A DNA stretch of 36,309 nt from positions 1-36,309 of the forward strand of contig JANYCZ010000019.1 of the NCBI GenBank assembly GCA_025360015.1, written 5' to 3'. Of the stretch, positions 31,626 to 36,309 are shown in pieces; within the stretch, counting starts at the first letter, position 1, and each line of letters begins with the position of its first letter. Below the pieces are notes generated by a model. It saw only the letters and a list, made by a program, of their open reading frames with translations, was not told the DNA's origin and made no database searches. Source of the stretch: Verrucomicrobiota bacterium (GTDB lineage Bacteria > Verrucomicrobiota > Verrucomicrobiia > Verrucomicrobiales > Verrucomicrobiaceae). The translations under genes and the position numbers were made by a program.

Positions 31626-31707
31626 GGCCGAAAAGGGGGAAAGAAGTGGAAAAAATGAGACGGATTTTGAGGCTTCAGTTTTTTGATCTCTTTCCCTTTT
31701 TTCGGCC
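31626..31707. promoter_or_regulatory. Long imperfect palindrome upstream of the haemoglobin gene
   Basis: GGCCGAAAAGGGGGAAAGA (31626-31644) pairs with TCTTTCCCTTTTTTCGGCC (31689-31707) with two mismatches in 19. Pairing may continue inward (AAAAAA with TTTTTT, TGA with TCA). It ends 17 bp before the haemoglobin ATG, inside the 192-bp divergent region shared with msrA. It may be a regulatory structure or a palindromic repeat; no known riboswitch is recognised. Confidence 0.5.
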
Positions 31708-31724
31708 ATCTCTACTCTGTTTTC

Positions 31725-32105
31725 ATGGATGAACTCTCGACTCTCTGCGCCCGGGTGGGCGAAACGAAACTGCGCGACATGGTGGGGGCGTTTTACCGGC
31801 GGGTGCGGGTGGATGAGGTGATCGGCACGATGTATCCGCCGGATGACTGGGAGAATGCGGAGAAGCGGCTGGCGGATTTCATTGTGTATCGCTTTGGCGG
31901 GCCGCAGACCTACATTGAGGAGCGGGGGCATCCGCGTCTGCGTGGCAGGCACATGCCGTTTGCCATCGGTGAGGCGGAACGGGACCGCTGGATGAAGCTG
32001 ATGGGTGAGGCGATGAACGAGGTGGCGGTGCCAGACCCAGAGGCACCGATCATCGGAGCTTTTTTTGCGCAGGTGGCCGACGGGATGCGGAATCGTGAAG
32101 GGTGA
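31725..32105 (+). CDS. Truncated haemoglobin (group II, GlbO-like)
   Basis: A small oxygen or nitric-oxide-binding haem protein, 126 residues from ATG 31725 (MDELSTLCARVGETKLRDMV); 14 upstream codons are rejected. MYPPDDWENAEKRLADFIVY, RFGGPQTYIEERGHPRLRGR and HMPFAIGEAERDRWM are characteristic of group II (trHbO) globins; the His in GRHMPFAIG is the likely proximal haem ligand and the Trp in DRWMKLM fits the group's G8 Trp. It is divergent from the exported MsrA, consistent with an oxidative or oxygen-related context (an inference from adjacency). A dehydrogenase gene follows 43 bp later on the same strand. Confidence 0.88.
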   Translation: MDELSTLCARVGETKLRDMVGAFYRRVRVDEVIGTMYPPDDWENAEKRLADFIVYRFGGPQTYIEERGHPRLRGRHMPFAIGEAERDRWMKLMGEAMNEVAVPDPEAPIIGAFFAQVADGMRNREG

Positions 32106-32148
32106 TGTGTATTGCCGCAAAAAGACGCAAGGATTTCAAAAAACTGAT

Positions 32149-33084
32149 ATGAAAAACGAACTGCTGATTCTCGCCCCACTGCCGGATTTCCTGCTGCAGC
32201 CGCTGCTGGCGGCGCATGTGTGTCATGATTACTTCCATGCGGCGGACAAGGCGGCGCTGCTGGCCCAGGTAGGTGCGGAGATCCGTGGCATCGTGATGTC
32301 CGGGGGTACGGTGGTGCCCGTGGGGCTGCTGGAGCAGCTGCCGAAGCTGGAAATATTGAGCGTGTTTGGCGTGGGCTACGACGGGGTGCCGGTGGACTGG
32401 TGCAAAGCGCATGGCCTCCGCGTAACGAACACGCCGGACGTGCTGACGGAGGACGTGGCAGACATGGCGAGCGCGCTGGTTTTGATGACAAGCCGGCGCT
32501 TGATCGCGGCGAATCGTTTCCTGCAGGCGGGCGGTTGGACGCAGGGTGCTTTTCCCCTGGCACATGCGCTGCGTGGCAAGCTCGCGGGCATCGTGGGCCT
32601 GGGGCGCATCGGCAAGGCGATCGCGCAGCGGCTGGAGGCACACGGATTGCGCATCGCCTATCATGGCCGCGCCAAACAGGACGTGGCCTGGGAGTATGTG
32701 GAGTCGCTGGTCGCTCTCGCTGAAGAGGTGGATTTTCTGGTCGTGGCCATTCCTGGCGGTGCGGCGACGAGGCATCTGATCGATGAGGAGGTGCTGGCTG
32801 CTTTGGGTGCGAAGGGCACGCTGATCAACATCGCGCGTGGTTCGGTGGTGGATGAGGCGGCGCTGATCGCCGCGCTGCAAAACGGCACGATTCGCGGCGC
32901 GGGGCTGGATGTGTTCGAAAACGAGCCGCAGGTGCCGGAGGCGCTGATGCAATGCGAGAACGCGGTGCTGCTGCCGCATCTGGGCAGCGCCACGCATGAG
33001 ACACGCGCTGAAATGGCGCGGCTGGTGGTGGAAAATCTGGCGGCTCATTTCAGCGGCGCAGCCTTGCTGACGCCAGTGTGCTGA
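32149..33084 (+). CDS. D-isomer-specific 2-hydroxyacid dehydrogenase (hydroxypyruvate/glyoxylate reductase-like)
   Basis: An NAD(P)H-dependent enzyme of 311 residues that interconverts 2-oxo acids and D-2-hydroxy acids. ATG 32149 is preceded by AAGGA (32128-32132), a plausible though distant ribosome site. LSVFGVGYDGVPVD marks the substrate-domain edge; GIVGLGRIGKAIAQRLEAHG is the dinucleotide site. Catalytic residues are the Arg in LINIARGSVVDE, the Glu in VFENEPQVPE and the His in LLPHLGSATHE. The fold resembles hydroxypyruvate or glyoxylate reductases of this superfamily; the true substrate is not certain. It follows the haemoglobin gene by 43 bp. Confidence 0.88.
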   Translation: MKNELLILAPLPDFLLQPLLAAHVCHDYFHAADKAALLAQVGAEIRGIVMSGGTVVPVGLLEQLPKLEILSVFGVGYDGVPVDWCKAHGLRVTNTPDVLTEDVADMASALVLMTSRRLIAANRFLQAGGWTQGAFPLAHALRGKLAGIVGLGRIGKAIAQRLEAHGLRIAYHGRAKQDVAWEYVESLVALAEEVDFLVVAIPGGAATRHLIDEEVLAALGAKGTLINIARGSVVDEAALIAALQNGTIRGAGLDVFENEPQVPEALMQCENAVLLPHLGSATHETRAEMARLVVENLAAHFSGAALLTPVC

Positions 33085-33168
33085 GGTGCTTTTTGCGCAG
33101 CGTCATCAGCGTGACAGTTTTGGCAGATTGCCTGCTTGCCCTTCCGACTTGAGCCACTATTAAACTTC

Positions 33169-33759
33169 ATGGTCAAACTCATCATCGGAGCCATTCTCGC
33201 CGCCATCGCTGTCTTCGCGTGGGAGGCGGTGTCGTGGACAGCCATCGGCTGGCATCAAAATGGATTTCGCAGCTTTCGTGATGAGTCCGCCGTTTCTGAA
33301 GTCATCAAGGCCAACGTGACCTCCGGCCATGGCATCTACCTGCTGCCGGCGATGGGTGCCGCGCCCAAAATTGCCACCGTGGAGGAAAAGAAGGCATTCG
33401 AAGAGCAGCAGGCCAAGGCGCAGAAAAACGGCCCGTATGTGTATGCCGTCATTCGTCCGGGCAAAGGGGACGTCAGCATGCAGACAAACATGATTTTGAG
33501 CTTCATCCGCTGCCTGATCTGTTCGTTTTTGATCGCGGGGCTGCTGTCCCATACGGCCGTGTTCTATGCGGCACGCATCGCCTTCGTGGCGGCGGCGGGA
33601 TTGTTTGCGGGCTTGATGGCCGACCTGCCCATGTGGATCTGGTTTGAAAATCCTGGGCGCGATGCGGTGGTGAACATCGCGGATCATGTGATCGCGTGGA
33701 TCATCGGTGGCGCAGTGCTGGGGATCTTTGTGGGCAAGGATCCGGTGGCGGAGCCTTGA
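33169..33759 (+). CDS. Membrane protein of unknown function
   Basis: The product is 196 residues from ATG 33169 (MVKLIIGAILAAIAVFAWEA). One N-terminal membrane helix is followed by a soluble part of about 80 residues (HGIYLLPAMGAAP, then EEKKAFEEQQAKAQKNGPYV). Three further membrane segments follow (FIRCLICSFLIAGLLSHTAV, IAFVAAAGLFAGLMADLPMW, VIAWIIGGAVLGIFVG). The periplasmic part may face outside. I recognise no named family. It is in the same direction as the dehydrogenase, 84 bp downstream, and may be independent. Confidence 0.7.
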   Translation: MVKLIIGAILAAIAVFAWEAVSWTAIGWHQNGFRSFRDESAVSEVIKANVTSGHGIYLLPAMGAAPKIATVEEKKAFEEQQAKAQKNGPYVYAVIRPGKGDVSMQTNMILSFIRCLICSFLIAGLLSHTAVFYAARIAFVAAAGLFAGLMADLPMWIWFENPGRDAVVNIADHVIAWIIGGAVLGIFVGKDPVAEP

Positions 33760-33845
33760 TCGTCAATCCTCCTCTTACTCAAATCGCAAAACTCATTTCC
33801 GTTTAGCCAGCTGCCTCTTGCCCGTAGGTCATGGGCTCCGACGGC

Positions 33846-33930
33846 GGCTGGCTGAGGACAGCCAGCCCTACCAGCGTGGGGCCTGCGCACGCCCAGCGCG
33901 AGGTAGGGCGGCTTGTCCTCAAGCCGCCGC
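33846..33930. repeat. Inverted pair of TCCT/AGGA palindromes (dispersed repeat)
   Basis: GGCTGGCTG-AGGA-CAGCCAGCC (33846-33867) and GGCGGCTTG-TCCT-CAAGCCGCC (33907-33928) are in opposite orientation, each bordered by CTACC or GGTAG. Reversing the first gives the same outline, GGTAGGGC then stem-TCCT-stem, but with different inner stem bases that remain paired. The second unit and its left flank match 4657-4698 almost exactly. The pair occupies the 250-bp gap (33760-34009) between convergent genes; no gene is seen there. Confidence 0.8.
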
Positions 33931-34009
33931 GAACGTCTCCAAGCGCGCTTCCCTGACATGAGTTTTAAAAAAACGCTATAGGCTTCCGAACCAAGGAGGA
34001 GGAAGAAGT

Positions 34010-35980
34010 TCAGCCGATCACGCCGCTCGTCTTCAGCACGGCCTGCGCCACCTCTTCCGGCGTGACCAGGGTCATGCAGTGGTAGTGGCCGAAGCGGCAC
34101 TCGCGATCAAAGCAGGGGCTGCAGGAGATCTTGTGCTGGATGACGGTGTGGCGCTCGCCAAGGGGGCCGGTTTCAATCGGGCAGGTGGAGCCGAAGATGC
34201 TCACGGTGGGGATGCCGAGCGCTGCCGCCAGATGCATGGTGCCGGTGTCGTTGGTGAGCAGGAGCTGGCAGCCGCGCAGCTTGGCGATGAGCTCGGAAAG
34301 GCGTGTCTTGCCCACGAGATTCTCATGCGGGGCCTGGAGCATGGCGGAGAGCTTTTCGCCCATCTCCTTCTCTCCGGGTGCGCCAAACAACTGCCAGCGA
34401 AACTGCGCATGCTGCGCGGAGATTTGATTCACCACGGCGGCAAAGCGCTCCAGCGGCCAGCGTTTGGCGGGACCATACTCGGCACCGGCACAAACGCCGA
34501 CGCGGATGGTGCCATCCGTTGCGACCGGCGGCGTGCCGGAGTCCCACAGGCCGGGCTGCGTGATGTCGGCGCCGATGCCTTTGGCGATGCGCAGGTAGCG
34601 ATGCGCGTGGTGCTCCTTGTCCACTTTGACCTTCGGCTCTTTGATGATCTGATTGAGCAGTTTCGCGCGGAGTGAGCCCCTGACCCCGACCCGGCGGGGG
34701 ATGCCTGCGAGCCAGATTTCCAGGGTGCTGCGGGTGGAGTTGGTGCAGAAGACGGCGGCGTCGAATGTCACGCCGGTGGCCTTGATACGTTTTGCCACGG
34801 CGAAGGGGCCTTCTTTGGCGGGCTTGGCGATGTAGCCGGAGACTTCGGGCATGGAGAGCCACAGCTCCTCCAGCTTGTCAGGGCCCAGCACGGTGATCTT
34901 CATGTCCGGCCGACCGCGTTTGATGGCGCGCACCATGGGGAAGGCCATGCAGGCGTCTCCGAGCCAGTTGGGGCTGCGGATGAGGAGTTCAAACGGCTGC
35001 AGGCGTGTCAGGTCGTAGCCTTCTGGAAAGGCGACACCGCGACGATAATTCGGCAGCAGGAAGTGGGGTTTGGGCAGCTTCCAGCGGTTATGCACCCAGA
35101 ACCAGTTCGCGGGCTGCTCGCGGATCAATTTCTCCACGGCTGCATTGATGGCCAGGGTCAGGCCCTCAGCGTTCGGCTGCGAGGCTGCGGCTTTGACTTC
35201 CGGCGCGCAAACGAGGCGCCAGCGGGCGGGGCCGTCGTCATAGACCATCATGGGCAGCACCACGGCATTGGTGCGGATGGCCATGAGTGCGGCGATGGTG
35301 GTGGTGGAGGCCAGCCGGTCAAAGAAAGGGCACCACAGGCCGTGATCTCCGGCATGCTGATCCACCAGCACGCCCACCTGCCCGGCCTCGCGGATGAATT
35401 TCATCGGCGCATTGAAGCCAGCCTGGCGGTCAAACAGCGCGTAGCCCAGCTTCTCACGGCGGCGGAGCACCAGCGCATTGAGCCAGGGATTGCGCAGCGG
35501 CTGGTAGATCGCGCCGGCCTTGTGGCCGCGCACATACATGGAGGGCACCTGGGTGAGGATCTCCCAGCAGCTCGCGTGCAGCACCAGATTCACGACGGGG
35601 CGTTTGCCGTCATCGTAGGACGCCTGCGCGCGCTCGATGCCTTCGGAGCGCACGTGCTTGCAGATCGCGGCCTCGCTCATCAGGGGCAGTTTGAAGCCGC
35701 AGAGGATGTTGGCGAAGAGGCTCTTGAAGTGCTCGCGCGCCAGACGCTTGAGCTCGGCGGCGCTCTTTTCGCGGCCAAAGGCAATGTGCAGGTTGTGCAG
35801 GGCGAGCCTGCGGTACTTCCCGCCGATGTAATAAGCGAGAGTCCCCAGCGCACGGCCCACGGCCCACACCACGATGAGCGGCAGCAGCCACAGCACGCCC
35901 TCGATGCACCGGAACAGCGCGTAAACCAGCCACTGCCCGGTGCGCGTGGATAAACTGGCGGAGTCTTTGGCGCGGCCCAT
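34010..35980 (-). CDS. Fusion of LpxL/LpxM-type acyltransferase and family-9 heptosyltransferase
   Basis: The product is 656 residues from ATG 35980, which has GGGAGG as a good ribosome site just upstream; the longer frame to 36142 is rejected. Residues about 1-330 form a lysophospholipid acyltransferase of the lipid A lauroyl/myristoyl class: a membrane anchor (LWLLPLIVVWAVGRALGTLA), then the HX4E motif HASCWE at 135-140, and VLVDQHAG. From about 345 a glycosyltransferase family 9 domain starts (LIRSPNWLGDACMAFPMVRA) with TNDTGTMHLAAALGIPTVSI, typical of ADP-heptose:LPS heptosyltransferases. One chain would thus combine late lipid A acylation and inner-core sugar transfer at the inner membrane. 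Both motif sets look intact. CSPCFDRECRFGHYHC near the end may bind metal. The precise sugar and acyl donors are unproven. Confidence 0.88.
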   Translation of the reverse strand: MGRAKDSASLSTRTGQWLVYALFRCIEGVLWLLPLIVVWAVGRALGTLAYYIGGKYRRLALHNLHIAFGREKSAAELKRLAREHFKSLFANILCGFKLPLMSEAAICKHVRSEGIERAQASYDDGKRPVVNLVLHASCWEILTQVPSMYVRGHKAGAIYQPLRNPWLNALVLRRREKLGYALFDRQAGFNAPMKFIREAGQVGVLVDQHAGDHGLWCPFFDRLASTTTIAALMAIRTNAVVLPMMVYDDGPARWRLVCAPEVKAAASQPNAEGLTLAINAAVEKLIREQPANWFWVHNRWKLPKPHFLLPNYRRGVAFPEGYDLTRLQPFELLIRSPNWLGDACMAFPMVRAIKRGRPDMKITVLGPDKLEELWLSMPEVSGYIAKPAKEGPFAVAKRIKATGVTFDAAVFCTNSTRSTLEIWLAGIPRRVGVRGSLRAKLLNQIIKEPKVKVDKEHHAHRYLRIAKGIGADITQPGLWDSGTPPVATDGTIRVGVCAGAEYGPAKRWPLERFAAVVNQISAQHAQFRWQLFGAPGEKEMGEKLSAMLQAPHENLVGKTRLSELIAKLRGCQLLLTNDTGTMHLAAALGIPTVSIFGSTCPIETGPLGERHTVIQHKISCSPCFDRECRFGHYHCMTLVTPEEVAQAVLKTSGVIG

Positions 35981-36061
35981 GTGTCCTCCCTTTATGCCGC
36001 AACGCCTCCGAGCACGCAACCGTTCATGCGAGATCCGCCGGAACTGCTCCCTCCTGCACTG

Positions 36062-36118
36062 GCCGGGCATGCTGGCAGCCCGGCAGTGAACGAGGCTTCC
36101 AGACCGGTTAAAACCGGT
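36062..36118. repeat. Two palindromes upstream of the acyltransferase fusion gene
   Basis: GCCGGGC-ATGCTGGCA-GCCCGGC (36062-36084) and ACCGGTT-AA-AACCGGT (36103-36118). The second has the AA apex also seen at 14448-14463 and 30715-30728. They lie in the gap 35981-36222, which has no recognisable gene. Confidence 0.55.
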
Positions 36119-36189
36119 ACGACAGAACAGCGCTGGGTACATTGAGCGTTGAGGTGCGCCATGCGTTGAGCCCGAACGCCGCTTTTGGC

Positions 36190-36221
36190 ATTTGAATGAA
36201 GCCGCTTGAGCGGGTTCAAAT
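36190..36221. promoter_or_regulatory. Stem-loop just before the right-edge reading frame
   Basis: ATTTGAA (36190-36196) and TTCAAAT (36215-36221) enclose an inner CCGCT-TG-AGCGG hairpin, so a two-part stem forms immediately before the ATG at 36223. It could be a leader structure, a terminator lacking a T-run, or another palindromic repeat. Confidence 0.4.
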
Positions 36222-36222
36222 C

Positions 36223-36309
36223 ATGCATCCGCCGGGTGCCACTATGTCCCAATCGGGGGCTGGTGGCCGGTCTCGTATCAAAAGCGGCGCGATTGTTTCT
36301 TTGGGTGCG
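36223..36309 (+). CDS. Possible 5' end of a gene, cut by the window edge
   Basis: An open frame starts at ATG 36223 or ATG 36244 (MSQSGAGGRSRIKSGAIVSL) and runs off the window. The sequence turns from polar/basic to a hydrophobic strand (GAIVSLGA), as at the start of many enzymes, but too little is present to name a family. Confidence 0.3.
   Translation, partial: MHPPGATMSQSGAGGRSRIKSGAIVSLGA

Noticed and set aside
31533..32120. N-terminal extension of MsrA
   Set aside because: It runs antisense through the haemoglobin gene and precedes a good signal peptide; the ATG at 31532 is the natural start.
35981..36142. Upstream extension of the acyltransferase fusion
   Set aside because: It includes palindromic repeats and lacks family similarity; ATG 35980 has GGGAGG just upstream.

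Overview
The window looks like a chromosome segment from a GC-rich member of the Verrucomicrobiota, close in style to Prosthecobacter/Verrucomicrobium. The reasons are very large modular surface proteins with Amuc_1098-like secretin N-terminal domains, a GDYXXLXY/DUF2157 pair, an LpxL-heptosyltransferase fusion, Tat-exported Gfo/Idh/MocA enzymes, weak Shine-Dalgarno signals and many short palindromic repeats. This placement is inferred from gene content; no rRNA or other phylogenetic marker is present.

Layout. 1-1115: a transposase remnant and a complete 920-bp IS5-family element whose transposase appears to need a -1 frameshift on A8. 1207-14287: two head-to-tail genes for giant envelope proteins (about 1100 and 3180 residues). 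They contain three copies of one head-and-tail module. The second gene also carries TPRs, a 603-bp tandem duplication of a secretin-N-terminus-like domain, and an internal second signal peptide, as if two ancestral genes had fused. 14288-14518: an inverted pair of palindromes between convergent genes. 14519-16778 (minus): cysE and an SprT-like gene, then a lipoprotein. 16824-21069 (plus): a Ski2-like helicase, a PanE-type reductase and a purine nucleoside phosphorylase, tightly packed. 21082-22127 (minus): an AT-richer island of two unrecognised genes. 22230-23267 (minus): bioB with an unusual Cys-rich tail. 23459-24724 (plus): a Tat-exported Gfo/Idh/MocA oxidoreductase. 24839-28529 (minus): a putative glycosidase-like protein and the GDYXXLXY/DUF2157 pair. 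28621-30667 (minus): two tandem Wzz-like chain-length-determinant paralogues. 30864-31532 (minus): exported MsrA with a clear terminator, divergent from a truncated haemoglobin (31725). 32149-33759 (plus): a D-2-hydroxyacid dehydrogenase and a small membrane protein. 34010-35980 (minus): an LpxL-like acyltransferase fused to a GT9 heptosyltransferase. A possible gene start lies at the right edge.

Functional threads. Several genes concern the cell envelope: the giant proteins, the Wzz-like pair, the acyltransferase-heptosyltransferase fusion and the lipoprotein. Others are ordinary metabolism (cysteine, biotin, pantothenate-type reduction, purine salvage) and oxidative or oxygen-related stress (MsrA, haemoglobin).

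The most unusual signals are (1) the three-module giant-protein locus with its apparent gene fusion and exact 603-bp internal duplication, and (2) scattered palindromes whose stems differ but whose loops or flanks are conserved (TCCT/AGGA, GGA, AA and GCA/TGC apices). These occur between genes and also inside the giant coding region, including at the apparent fusion point.
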